Assembly: GCA_904066235.2 (NCBI GenBank)
Contig: CAJFCV020000002.1
Location: 6,324,001 to 6,388,000, forward strand
Length of the DNA: 64,000 bases
Source: Bursaphelenchus xylophilus
Lineage: Eukaryota; Nematoda; Chromadorea; Rhabditida; Aphelenchoididae
Direction of reading: 5' to 3'
The translations under genes were made by a program, and so were the position numbers. The notes beneath the pieces were generated by a model, which was not told the DNA's origin, did not search any database, and saw nothing but the letters and a program-made list of their open reading frames with translations. This document shows, in pieces, positions 1 through 11,300 of the stretch. Positions within the stretch are counted from its first letter, which is position 1. Every line of letters starts with the position of its first letter.

Positions 1-753
1 ACTTTCAGGACGATTTGAAACGAAAAGTCTTCCAAATAAAGAAGTCTCTGCCGTGGACTGGAACTTTGGATGTGGTATTTAATGAAGAGTTGTGCATCGA
101 CGATGAGCAAAATGATTTGGAAAGAGAAGCTGTTATGTAAGTTGAAATCGTGTTGCATATATTTCGAATTATAGATACAAACAAGCTTTTGACGCGGTCC
201 ACAAATCCATGCCAAAGCTTGAAGAAAGTGGAATCACAGTTTTTCGGCCTGACGATTACTTCGCTGAGATGTCCAAGTCAGATACTCATATGCAGAGAGT
301 AAGGAGCTTTGAATTTCCCTATTATCTTTTAAATATTCTAGGTTCGTGAAAGGATTTTAGAAATCCAAAAGGACAAGGAGCGATCCGAGAATGCAAAAAG
401 GCTTAGGGAAGAAAAGAAATTCGCCCAGAAGGCGCAGGCATCGGCGTTGCAACAAAAACAAGATAACAAGAGGAAGTTGGCGGAGGCTGTGAAGAAGCAT
501 CGGAAGGGAATGAAGGCTCAGCTTGAGACTATGCTCAGTAATGCTTCGAATTTGCAAGATGAAGAGGTAACTTTTATTTTGAATATGTATATTGTTTTAG
601 GAACACGAAAGGAAAGGAAAAAAGTTGAGCAGAGTTCAAAGGAACAAGAAGTTCGGATATGGTGGACAGAAGAAGCGAGCCAAGAAGAACACTTTGGACT
701 CCCTCAATGAAGCCCGAAAGCCGAGGAAGGGTGGAATCAAGAAACGCCGTTAA
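1..753 (+). CDS. EBNA1BP2: rRNA-processing protein EBP2 (EBNA1BP2 homologue), 5'-truncated by window edge
   Basis: C-terminal part of EBP2, a nucleolar factor for 60S ribosomal subunit and 27S pre-rRNA processing. Joined exons read ...DDYFAEMSKSD.HMQRVRERI, the hallmark EBP2 block, then a Lys/Arg-rich coiled region and a basic tail with FGYGGQKKRAKKN and a KKRR end. Three short introns are visible: about 138-174 (GTAAGT...ATAG), one just after the QMQR-like block near 299-342, and one near 567-600 (GTAACT...TTTTAG). Using the last splice gives the FGFGG-like family tail; reading through gives a non-homologous frame, which decides the exon phase. The stop is TAA at 751-753. The start lies upstream of the window. 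The ZIP gene begins 139 bp downstream on the same strand, a spacing compatible with a nematode operon. Confidence 0.88.
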
Positions 754-891
754 ATGATGGGATAAAAATTTTTGTTTTCATATTCTTGTTGATTTTATTG
801 TTGGATAAATATCTCACCAAAGTTTTCTCTTTATATAATGGTCAGTTTCCTCTTCTATCGTTAAATGCAAAAAATAAATTGACCCGGTTAG

Positions 892-2049
892 ATGTACTTG
901 AAGGTAGTATCGACTTGTATATCAGTCGTGGTGCTAGTTTTGTCATCCTTAGCGCCATATCTTGGTTTAAAAAGAAGATCCTCCGAGTAAGTTTGTTAGA
1001 TTTGGTCATTGTCCAATCTTAGGTACCTAAATTCTCCGTTGTCAGCCATACTTAATTGTTTTGGATGTGGAATCTTCTTGGCGACATGTTTTCTCGGATT
1101 GTTTCCTCATCTCCAAATGAACGAACGGACCATCAAAAAAAAATTGAACATTTCCATCGCCGTTTCTGATGAGAAGTCAGATTTCCGATCGATATTTTTG
1201 GATACAAATCTAGTTGTTTTATTTGGATTTTTGTTAATTGTAATCCTCGAACAACTTACAACGATATGTATGAACGAGGATGACTCTCGTCGGACGAATG
1301 GTGCCATGATTTCTCTATCCAAAAAGAGGACGGAAGTCGGTGATTCCCATCGTCAAGATAGCGAACCCTTGGTCAATCTAACAGACTCCGATTCGGATAA
1401 TGATGACTTTGGAAGGATCGAGTTCCGGACCGTGGAAGCGGAGAGTCATGACGCTCATGCCGGTCATTCCCACAATGTAATCCTTGCTAACAAGTCTACA
1501 ATGCACGTTGTTTTGCTCATATTTGCATTATCGATTCATTCCATTTTCGAAGGCATTGCCTTGGGGGCTCAGGTAATATTTTTTTACAGAAGAAAGCATA
1601 TTGTTTGAAAAAATATATTTAATACATTTGTTTTGTTCAGCAAACTAACGAAGACTTTGTGAAGTTCCTAATATCAGTGATGCTACATGAAGTTCTGTGT
1701 TCGTTTGCATTTGGAGTTAAGCTGGCTCAACAAAACGTATCTCGGAATATGGGATTTGCTTCAATTATATGCTTATCTATGTCCATTCCATCGGGAATAC
1801 TCTTGATGGGATGTGTAAGTTATCAAGTATGTACGTATGGTATGTTTTTAGCTCTCATTGTTTGAGCCAACAACAGCAGCGATCCTAAAATTTGTCCTGG
1901 AGGGTTTTGCCGCAGGCATCTTTATCTACGTGGCTTGCATTGAAATGCTGTCTCATGAATTGGCTGATGACAGGATCAAGTTGAAGAAGGCATTTTCTCT
2001 TTTCGCAGGTTCTTTCACTTTCTTCGTCTTTAATTATGTTCTACAATAA
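892..2049 (+). CDS. ZIP family zinc/iron transporter (SLC39A1-3-like)
   Basis: Plasma-membrane or organellar divalent metal importer of the ZIP family. The start at 892 directly abuts a CGGTTAG acceptor-like sequence and opens with a membrane segment (VVVLVLSSLAPYLGL). The intron near 988-1022 joins it to LNSPLSAILNCFGCGIFLATCFLG, the typical second membrane segment. A cytoplasmic loop holds an acidic stretch and HDAHAGHSH, a His-rich metal-binding loop. Membrane segment 4 contains the signature HSIFEGIALG and segment 5 contains HEVLCSFAFG, both histidine motifs that line the ZIP metal path; the second is usually HK rather than HE. Two more introns follow, then VLEGFAAGIFIYVACIEML and a hydrophobic end. 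The subfamily is inferred from length and spacing. It lies 139 bp after EBP2 and 212 bp before the METTL4-like gene. Confidence 0.9.
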
Positions 2050-2260
2050 CACCTGGCGGGTCGTTCTAACCGATGGTCTCATTTTTCTGACAATCTTTTT
2101 ACTAACATTATTTATATATAGTTGGTTTTAAATTTACTTGTTGTGATATAATAAACCTGGTTCTGGTCGCTTTATTGCCATTCCTAATAAACGTTAATAT
2201 CGAAGTACTGGTGGTCTGTATAAAGGGGATATTTTTATTTCAGAGGAGAGTTGTAGAACC

Positions 2261-3563
2261 ATGAAAGATGAAGAAATATTGAAATGGGATGATCTGCCAT
2301 TCTTTAAGAGTATTTATGATGATGCTGGGTAGGGTTTTTAATTGTGTTTAATTAACTTTTTCAAGATTCAGCGAAGTTCCACGTCCAGAATTTTACGAAA
2401 TTAATTCGCCGTTTGGAATGATGACACAAAAGACCCCTTCAAAGTCGAGTAAAAGGCTGTCCCCACATGACTTTATTAATACTGTAATGTTGAAATTATA
2501 TCAAGGTTCTCATTTTTTAGGAGTGTGATTACTTATCCAAAGTGTGTTCGGAGCATTTGAATTTAACAGTAGCATTTAATCCGGCGGCCAATTTAACTGC
2601 CACCAATTTGTACTTGAATGAACCGATCTTTCCTACTTACAACTTGGCTAGTACAAGTCTGGGATACTGTAGTCTGGAGGACGGAAAGTAAGTAATCGCT
2701 AAGGATTGGGTTTCTTTGCAGTGTTATAAACTCGCATCAGGATGAGCCAAAGCTATACGAGAACACGAGTAATAAAGTACTCAAGGCTTACTTAACGAAT
2801 CGGACGTTTTACATCCCTCCCAGAAGCCGTTTCGTCATTTCTGACATCTCCATTTGTCATCATCTTATTTATCGTATGTCATTCGAGCCAAAAAAAGCAA
2901 TGTTTAGGCGGGGAAAGTTTCGATTGCATAGTTATGGATCCAGCATGGCCAAATAAAGCCGTGAGAAGACAAAAAACGTGAGTTTTGGGCGAACGTGGAG
3001 CCGAGGGAAATCCAATATGATTTACAATTTTTTCCAGATACGCGGCAGTGACCTTCGATCTTATCAACAGTATTCCGATCGACGGATTACTCTCCGATGA
3101 TGGAATTGTTATGGTTTGGGTTACCAATTCTCCCACTGTAAGGAGTTGGACTCAAGAATTTCTGCAAAATTGGGGATTGACGGAATGCGGAGAGATCTTC
3201 TGGGTCAAAGTAATGTGTGTAACTAACACAATTACACATTTTTAGACTACGAAAGCTGGCGCCCCCGTGTATTCATTCAATCGGACACATAAGATGCCTT
3301 ATGAGAAAGTGATCCTTGCTTCGAGAGAACACTGCCGCGAAAAGTACAGTAATCTCGTGACAACCAAAGTCATCATGTCTATCCCCAACGCAAGTGCCTC
3401 CAGGAAACCTCCCATCTCCCATATTTTGAAAGACAAAATAGGGTGGGCCAAAGGCCTCGAGTTGTTCGGCCGCTACCTTCTGCCAGAAATGCTGACGATA
3501 GGCGATCAAGCCATTAAATTTCAAGAACAATGTTATTTTTTTAATAAAAAAGCTTCGGAATAA
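2261..3563 (+). CDS. METTL4: METTL4/DAMT-1-like MT-A70 adenine methyltransferase
   Basis: MT-A70 family N6-adenine methyltransferase, closest in order of motifs to METTL4 (DAMT-1 in C. elegans), which acts on snRNA and possibly DNA. Start 2261 lies 18 bp after a TTTTTATTTCAG acceptor, a likely trans-splice site. The N-terminal half (about residues 1-160) is poorly conserved. The catalytic part begins FDCIVMDPAWPNKAVRR, followed by LLSDDGIVMVWVTNSP, the WGL...GEIFWVK block, HKMPYEKVILASR, and PNASASRKPPISHILKD..., the usual METTL4 substrate/SAM region, ending in the GLELFGRYLLPEMLTIGDQAIKFQ helix. Odd point: the catalytic motif is DPAW, not the canonical DPPW. Introns are short and end in TTTTAG or CAAG. 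No sign of a frame break. Confidence 0.88.
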
Positions 3564-4512
3564 ACGACTGAGGCAGACAAGAGCGGGGGGACAGAACGGC
3601 GTTCGTTTAAGCGGGCTTGGGGTTGCCCCCGTCCAAAACATTGTGCACTCCCGGAACGGCCGAAGGTTGGGGATCACCCCGTTCCTCCCTTCGCCCCGCC
3701 GCGACAGTGCAGCTGGGGAAGAAGAGGATAAGACCTGAGAGTTTGCCGCACCCCAGACTGCCAGTCGTCCGTCCTTTGCTGCTTTCCCCACCGACCAATT
3801 TCTCTCCTTTTCTCTCTTTCTTCCCCCTTCCCTTTGCCTTGCTTTTCAACGTTCCAATGGGCCGTTTTTGTTTGAAACACGATTTTTATGGTCATGCAGT
3901 GAATATTTTCGGAGATGGCCTTCGTCGTTCCGTGTTCACACCCTTCTCTATCTGAGAGTGGGGTAGAGGCAGTCCATCATTTATCTCAAGCATTTATCAC
4001 ACTTGTTTCCCGGCTGGGTGATAAACAAAAATATTAAATTTGGGAACCATCCAAAACTTCCACCCCAGACTTTTGATTTTTTTTATTTTTGTCCCCGTTT
4101 TGTTTGTTTGCTACCGTAATCCCTTATTTAGGAGGTTTGCAATTTTCCGGTGTTTTTTGTCCATTGACGGCCTGCTTTTTAGAACTTTGAAGGTGTCTAG
4201 CCACTAAGCCAGCCGGATTTCAGGGTTCGACCGGAGGGTCAAATTCAAACACGAGTCAGGAGAACGGGTTGGGGTATTGAGCGTACTGGAGCTGAAGAAA
4301 AGGCTGGATCGGAGGCCCTGTAGGACAACATCGGGGTGGGCAAGGTATTGGGTTACGACGCCCCGCCACTCTTGCTCTTTTTGTGCTGAGTCGGGGGGCG
4401 CCCCGCTGCCCCGTCGTCAGCAAGCGGGCCCGTTGCTTTGCCCATCCAACAACCCCACCACTTCCCCCTTTTCTCCCCGCGGTCTTCCTTGCTTGCTTTC
4501 GCCAGAGCCAAT
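3564..4512. promoter_or_regulatory. GC-rich intergenic region upstream of nfi-1
   Basis: About 950 bp between the methyltransferase stop and the NFI start. The segments near 3590-3860 and 4270-4510 are clearly richer in G+C and CpG than the AT-rich flanks. Open frames exist on both strands here, but they are compositionally biased (Pro, Arg, Gly), match nothing I recognise and conflict with one another, so I read the region as promoter and 5' UTR of the transcription-factor gene that follows. No specific binding site can be named. Confidence 0.4.
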
Positions 4513-6642
4513 ATGAGCCAGGGCGTTTGGCATTCGTCCACCGCCACCGCTCTTAACCCGGCTCCCCTGCAGACGTCGACTTTAGTCTCCAGCACCACTT
4601 CTCTGCCTGCCAACTCCACGAAGTCCATGTTTGTGGCTGGTCGAGATGATTCCGTCAACACAGTAAGCCGATTCTCTTAAGGAAAACACCTGATGACAGA
4701 TGTCTCAGTGATTTCCTAATCATCTTTATTGGTTGCGATGACGTAGTTGAATTACAGGAAGAATTTCATCCTTTCGTCGAAGAGCTGCTGCCCTATGTCA
4801 AGGACTTCAGCTTCGTTTGGTTCAATCTTCAGGCCGCCAAACGGAAGTTCATGAAGAGATTTAATCGACGAATGAGTGTTGAGGAAGAGCGACGGACAAA
4901 AGAGCAGATCTCGGTAAGTTTACACCTACCTGGCACCTTCTTTTTTTAGGCAGTTAGCGCTGACATCAAGCAGAAATGGGCTGGAAGATTGCTGGGAAAA
5001 TTGAGAAAAGACATCCAGCCTGACTGCCGAGATCGCTTCGTGAGGTCGGTAGTGGGGAAAGAACCCTCAGTCTGTGTGTTTTCGAATCCGGATCAAAAAG
5101 GGAAGATGAGACGGATAGATTGCCTCAGGCAGGCGGATAAAGTGTGGCGTTTGGACCTGGTTATGGTGGTGCTATTCAAGGTACGTGTTGTCTTTTTGGT
5201 TGACGGATACGGTGGGAAAGGGATATACTTTATGATATCCGAAGACAATGGAATAAGTTTGCAGATTTAGACATCCGCATTACATGCACACTTCTTCGCA
5301 CTCTCCATTACACATTTATTTACTAATCTTTTAGGGCATTCCATTGGAGAGCACAGACGGCGAGAGACTCGAAAAATGTGCGAATTGTGAATCGCCTTCA
5401 TTGTGTGTGAACCCCTATCACATAAGTATCGCGGTCAGAGAGTTGGATCTGTTCCTTGCCAATTACATCTTCACCTCTAATCCGGATAAACCAGAGGAGT
5501 TGAAGCGCGGCGAAGATGAGATCGGGCTGAATGAAGGAATTTGGGGGACGGGGGTCTTCAGTGCGTACGAGTTGAGGGGCCTAATAAAACGTAAGAAGTC
5601 TCCGCAACATAATGAATGTGTTCAGCGTCAATTCTTCATGGAATGGACGGAGTCATCTTACCCAATTGTTTGTCGGGATCAGTGTCTCGAGAAGACTTTG
5701 GCGATTCGAATTTAAGTTGGATCTCTCCAATCGGGGAGACTCCTCCTCCAAGTGCCTTAGGGAAGAAAAGTTTGACAATGGAAAAAGACGAGGACTCTCC
5801 GCCCAGCAAGAAATCCCGGATAACGTCGGGATCTAGTTCAGCAAGCCGAAAAAGCATAGAACTGCTCAATGATGGTATGTTTAGTATGCAAAGGTTATAC
5901 TTATGATTTTTAGATATGAAAATGGATAATGGAGATAAATTGGGATTACTATTAAAGTCGGCCGAAGAAGGATTGTCTCCTATCATGAGGTCCCAACGTT
6001 CTGCCAGCAAGCCGGAAGAGGACACGGAAGACAACAAAGGAGAATTAAGTGTTGCCGTCGGGAATAACTTATTGAATCATACGGTAAAAACCATTTCGGA
6101 GGATATCATTGATGACATTAAAGTCAATTGTAGTGAAAATTATTCCGTTTCAGCAAAGCGTAATAAGAAATAACACTTACCCCACAACAATGATGTCCCC
6201 CGTTCAATTCCTCGGCGCCATAAACACCCAATCCAACAATCTGATTATGGACCAAGCGGCTTTGGTACACTCGATGATACAAAAACAAAACCAAAAGACA
6301 CGTGAGTAGAGAGGAAAAGACCGTATTCCTGGTTTAGTCTCCTCCCAATTCCTGCAATACTTGAATGAGAACAATTCCCCTGCTCTGATGCATAATCAGC
6401 CGCCGTTTACAGCATCTTCGGTGCTCCAAGCTGTCGCAGCCAGTTCGAAAGTATCACCTACCACAACGTAAGTGAGGATATACACATCCATATGACTGTA
6501 ATAGGGATTCCCAAAGCCTCCAGAATCTTCTGACCTTATCCTTGACGTCTATTCAAGATCCGCTCCATTCATCCAGCCGAGCCTTAAACTCTTCCAATTC
6601 GGTAAGTGCATCGTATGTCGAGTGTAAAGGTTTCAGATATAA
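4513..6642 (+). CDS. nfi-1: Nuclear factor I transcription factor
   Basis: CTF/NFI site-specific DNA-binding transcription factor. After a Ser/Thr-rich lead of about 50 residues the NFI DNA-binding domain is complete: [58 protein letters not shown], then [41 protein letters not shown] and the Cys-containing [19 protein letters not shown] end. The rest (about 300 residues) is low-complexity, Ser/Thr/Pro/Asn-rich, as expected for the trans-activation part. Seven or more short introns; the one at about 6083-6157 removes an otherwise premature in-frame end and links NHT to QSVIRNN. The last acceptor near 6636 gives a stop at 6640-6642; retention of that intron would extend the protein to 6736. 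C. elegans has a single NFI gene, nfi-1. Confidence 0.92.
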
Positions 6643-7785
6643 CACACAATGGATTATCAATGCCAAACAAGCTTATTATCCCAGCTCGAAGATCATTTTT
6701 ATCTTTGCATTTTTAATCACCAGTAGAAACAGGTAGTCTTCCCACCAAACGGCGTTTTTTCAGCTGTGATCTTATACTTAAAATAATTCGAAAAACGAGT
6801 TCCTTTAAGGTTTCGCCGGTTTACAATTGTATGTCTTACAATTAGCACCCATTATAATTGTAATTTATATTATATTTGTTAGTTGTTGTTGTTATTGCGA
6901 TTAGAAAACATTACAAATACGTGGTAAAAAGATTAAAAAGCGGAGTCAGCATAAGAATGCTGAGCCTTAGGACGTCAGTAGGGAAGCGAGTAGCGGGCCA
7001 TAAATAATTTTTGGACAACGTTATTCTTGAGATCTTCCACATGGCCTCCTCTCTCGATCCTCTTCTGACACTTTTAGATGTCTCTTTTCGAATGCAGATA
7101 CTCATAAAACCAAAAAAAGAAATTATTTAATGTCTCTGTCTATAATCAGAATTCACATTTACTGCACATCCGAACGGGCTATCCTTAGATCAACTGTTAT
7201 CTGTCTGATCTAACCCTTTTCTTTAATTATTCGAGTTACCAATCAAACAACGGGCCAAAACTTTTAGGGGCTTTATATTACAATCGTTTGTTATTAGTTT
7301 TCAATTTATTATTTAGTCATACGGTATAATAAAGCGGTTAAACACTGGCATTTTATAAAGTTTGCTATCGAATTTGTTAGACATTATTTGTGGCAAGGAA
7401 ACCAGCAATCTGCTTGACAAAGAAACTTTCGATTCTGCCAAAAAAATAATGGTTGACGCGGGGGATGGGCGCGGCAAAACCCCGTCTTCTGGGTTTTCTG
7501 GAGATCTATACCATTTGCAATAGCGTGAAAAAGTGGTGTAGAAGCAACTTTTATTAGCTGCTATTTTTGCACTATGTACCGAGCTTTGAGATTTGGGAAA
7601 AGGAGGGTGGGGAGGGTGTCCCAGAAATAGCATTTATATACTACTATTAGTGAGAGCGATTATGACATAAAGTCGTAAAAAAATCTCTTTTTCAGTAGAA
7701 AATGGCTTGCCGAACACCAGGGCTGGTATCCAAATAGTCCAAATGGCTACCCAAGCACCTCTTAATTGTTACTTTTTTCTTAAGC

Positions 7786-8035
7786 AGTACTGTAAAGTAG
7801 TAATTTTTTAAATTTTTTCTGAAAGTATTTACTTGATTTACTGTTAGATAAGTCTTGAATCCATACGTCACACTTTTTCGAGGCTGCTTATTCCGAAAAT
7901 CGTGTTCATTTTTTTTGAACTGTGTTTTTTCTTAAGGAGTACTGTTAAAAATTAATTTTTTGAGAAGTTTATTGCGGCAAACAAAAAAATTTAAAATAAA
8001 AAAATTTTAAAAATTGCTATTTACTTTACAGTACT
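7786..8035. repeat. Short inverted-repeat (MITE-like) element
   Basis: The 14-mer agtactgtaaagta at 7786-7799 recurs inverted at 8022-8035, and the arms continue inward as matching AT-rich stretches. A related direct copy of the motif with its flank (ttttttcttaag-agtactgt) lies near 7925-7945. No open reading frame inside. The size (250 bp), AT content and terminal inversion fit a MITE, but no clear target duplication was found. Confidence 0.45.
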
Positions 8036-8050
8036 ACGTTGCAACGTAGT
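8033..8050. repeat. Perfect 18-bp palindrome
   Basis: actacgttg followed by its exact reverse complement caacgtagt. Related half-sites (gcaacgtagt) recur at about 8069-8080. It lies at the edge of the inverted-repeat element. Confidence 0.7.
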
Positions 8051-8082
8051 TCTCATTTAATGCAGCGTAGCAACGTAGTACT

Positions 8083-8110
8083 GTTACGACCCAACGCGTT
8101 GGGTTGTAAC
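8083..8110. repeat. 28-bp palindrome with one mismatched pair
   Basis: Centred on ACGCGT between 8096 and 8097; the two 14-base halves are reverse complements except for one position (G against A). It lies 240 bp upstream of the UBR3-like start codon, so it could be a regulatory site or a transposon terminus. Confidence 0.65.
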
Positions 8111-8351
8111 CGCTCTTGAGTCATAATCGCCTACATTCGAACTGTATTTCAAGAAGAAACCAGAAGACGAGGTTTGCCGATCATCAACCCAATTCAGCAG
8201 TACTGCAGTATACTGCCAAAAAAAATTTGCAAAGGGAAAATGAGTCATGTGTTTCCCTCGTCTTGGCCATGTGTGCCCTCCAAAAAAAAGAAAAATATAA
8301 ATCTCTGCATTTAGCGGATTTTGTTCATCTTCACATGATCCTTTCTTTTTG

Positions 8352-11300
8352 ATGGACATAGAGGGCCCCCCGCCGGGTGACGATGTCCCAACATATCCAT
8401 TTTTACAATACACTGTAAGTAAAACATTGGTGGATGAGGTTATTCAAGAATTAAAAGTTAATATGCGAAGAAATTGAATATCCAAGCTTTACAGACAAAA
8501 GAATGGGCACAAAAGTTGAGATACGGTCTTATTGATTTGGTTAATGAAGGCTACAATCCATATCAATTGAATTGGGACGATGCTCCACAGCATTTAATGT
8601 AAGATTAAGAAGAATCTTTTTAGCAGATCAAAATTTATTACCTATATTTTAGAGAAAACTGCCAATTTTTGCATTATGCTACTACTTTTTTGATGATGTC
8701 GCCGGATAGAAAGGAGATCTCACTTACATTCAACGTGAGTTAATTTATAAATCCGTTAACACCGTCTTTAGGGTACAAATTCACGTGATCTTGCCTCAGC
8801 TGGACAGGGGTTTAATGACTTTAAACGTGAAGGTACGGTATTGTTTTGTCATAAATTTTATTTTGCAGTAAAACTGTACGATTACTCGGAGAAGTGTAAC
8901 AGTGTTTGGCACATGGATTCTATTGCGTATCGATGTTTCACATGTGCAAGAAATCCCTGTAAGTGTATTTGTTTCAGATTCTATGTTTAGGTATGTCATT
9001 ATGTGCCGAGTGTTTTGATGCTGCCGATCACTCGACTCATGATTACAGTCGTTTCTTCTCTCAATCCGGAGGTGCATGTGATTGCGGAAACAGCGACATC
9101 CTTGATCCTCATGGCTTTTGCCAACATCATCAACCGAACGCGATTCGGGTTGATGCACCCCGGGAACTGTTGGTGTTCCCTGAATTTGTGATGACTAAAG
9201 TTTTGTTGAGATTGGTAGCCACATTCAGACAATTTGTATGGTTTGAATTTCTTTTAATATTGTTTTTTAGGGGAATCTCTATCAATCAGCTAGCTCACAT
9301 CGACCAGAATCGTCTAATAAATGTATAGCTGAGTCCGTCTCGAGGAATTTAATCACAGCTTCTGGTGATTTTATACAATTTTTGCAGGTTTGTGCCTTCA
9401 ACAAGAATTTTGCATGGATGAGTTCATTAGCTTAAGGTGCAATTTTTAGGAAATGGTAGAATTAGGAAGACCAATGATTGATGTTTTATCCAAGATTATT
9501 TGTGATGAAGAATTGTATCAACGATTACAACCTGACAGTCCGCCTTTGGGTAAACGTTTCTTTATTTTCTTAGTTTTCTTTCTTTTTAGACTCGCGAACA
9601 GTGAAAGTAGCCGAGGTTGAAATGACACTTAAGAAGCACGATCTTCTGATGAGAGATCTGGAATCCCTGAAGCCATCGCCTTCCCCAAAATGTCTTCAGA
9701 TTGATTTTTTTGAACTGAAGATTGAATTAAAGTGTTTATTGGATGAATTGATCTTCTACATGGTCAGACTGGGATTCCCCCAGAATTTGATCAACCTTCT
9801 CCTTAGTTTGTTGCCCAATAATCAGCTCAAGTCTCAATTCTCGTGTCGTTTCTTTGAATGGTATGGTCTGATCGATGGTCTGATGTATGAAGTCATGAAC
9901 GATGGATACGCTGATGATCATTTCGACCCGAATAAGATCGCTGCACGAGTTATTCATGCATCTGTACAGGTAATTGAGCCTTATATTTTACTCTGTTTTA
10001 GATTTGCTCAAGTAAAAATGTTTGTATATACCTGCAAGAGAAGGTGGGGATCCTTCGCCGGGTTCTCGATTCCGCCCTCAAGGTCATTTACACATCCTCG
10101 ACTCACATAAGTGCTCATCATGGTAAGTTATTTATTCTTTACGTCGGTATTTTTAGCAATTGAATTTTGTTATGCACGAAGTCCGATAAGAACAACAGAT
10201 CCGGAGAAATGGCAAGTCTTCAATTTGAATGGGAACCGTTTCTTTTCTCGATTTGGACACTGGTATTTGACTACAGATCTGCAGAATCTCTTCGCTCACA
10301 TCGAATTGTGCAGGGACGTCTTCAGAAGTGATGATCTCAGTCGCAGATACGTCGCTTTACTGTCAGCATTGCAAGGTAATTTTAGATGACTTAGCAAAAA
10401 AATCTTTTTAGGAGTTAACGTGCTTTGGAGAATCGTGGATGGAGATCACATTGAAACTGATTCTTCGCATTTAATGCAGCGTTATTTTACAGTGGAATGG
10501 GAAGTAAATTCGATGTTACTGTTTAGTTCGGTGGTCAGAATGACAGAAGAAGATCTGTCGTCATTGCGCAACTTTGCTTTCTTACTTCAAAAGCAATTAA
10601 AGGTAATAAATACCCTGGAAGTTTTTATTTCTTAGGAATGGTTTGATGCTGTGGGAGTGACAGATAATCACAGCAAGATCCCTCCTTTCTTCTGCACCTC
10701 CCATATTCCATTGCATCGACAGTTTTCGGCTACCATTTTACAGTACCTAAAATTGACGAATGACTTGGGTGTCATGAGCGGGCTCGATCAGGATTTCTTG
10801 GCTTCTCTTTTAATCCATCCGCTGCGGATTCAGGTATAGTCAGATTAAACTAATATTTACGTTTAGGCTATGGTATCAGAGTATTTTGCCAAAATGTGGG
10901 TGAGAAATGGGAACATGGCCAGGAATAATGTTTATCTTTATTGCCAAACGGCTCTGACTAATGGATTTTTGGATTTGGATATGAGTTTGATGAGGTGCGT
11001 GGAATTTTTATGTCTAAAATTTCCTGTTCAGATTAGTATGTTCACAGTTGGATGGATGGAAAGTAATGGATCTGATGTTCGACGCCTTCCATCTCCACGA
11101 TTGTCTTAATTTCCCTGTGGGGTTAGCCTTGTTGGAGACTCCGGCAATGGACACTGTAATAACTCAGAGAGAATGGATATTCCCCATGGTCGATGGATTC
11201 CTGAAACTCTTTTTGGAACTGCTTTTGATCAAGTCTTATGTTGAGATGGAGGTGGAAGAAGAAGTCAAGTTGGAGGTTGTTCATATCCTCAGCACCAACC

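Larger units (their letters stand above)
6643..8351. other. Intergenic region with small repeats and palindromes
   Basis: About 1.7 kb between nfi-1 and the UBR3-like gene without a convincing coding region. The first 650 bp are AT-rich and probably hold the nfi-1 3' UTR. From about 7770 it contains repeated AGTACTGTWAA motifs, an inverted-repeat pair and two palindromes, listed separately. Confidence 0.5.

Noticed and set aside
3273..3849. Long antisense frames over the METTL4-like 3' exon and the GC-rich spacer
   Set aside because: Overlap a recognised gene on the other strand and have compositionally biased, family-less products.
4353..4661. Antisense frame in the nfi-1 upstream region
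   Set aside because: GC-rich chance frame overlapping the nfi-1 first exon; no supporting features.
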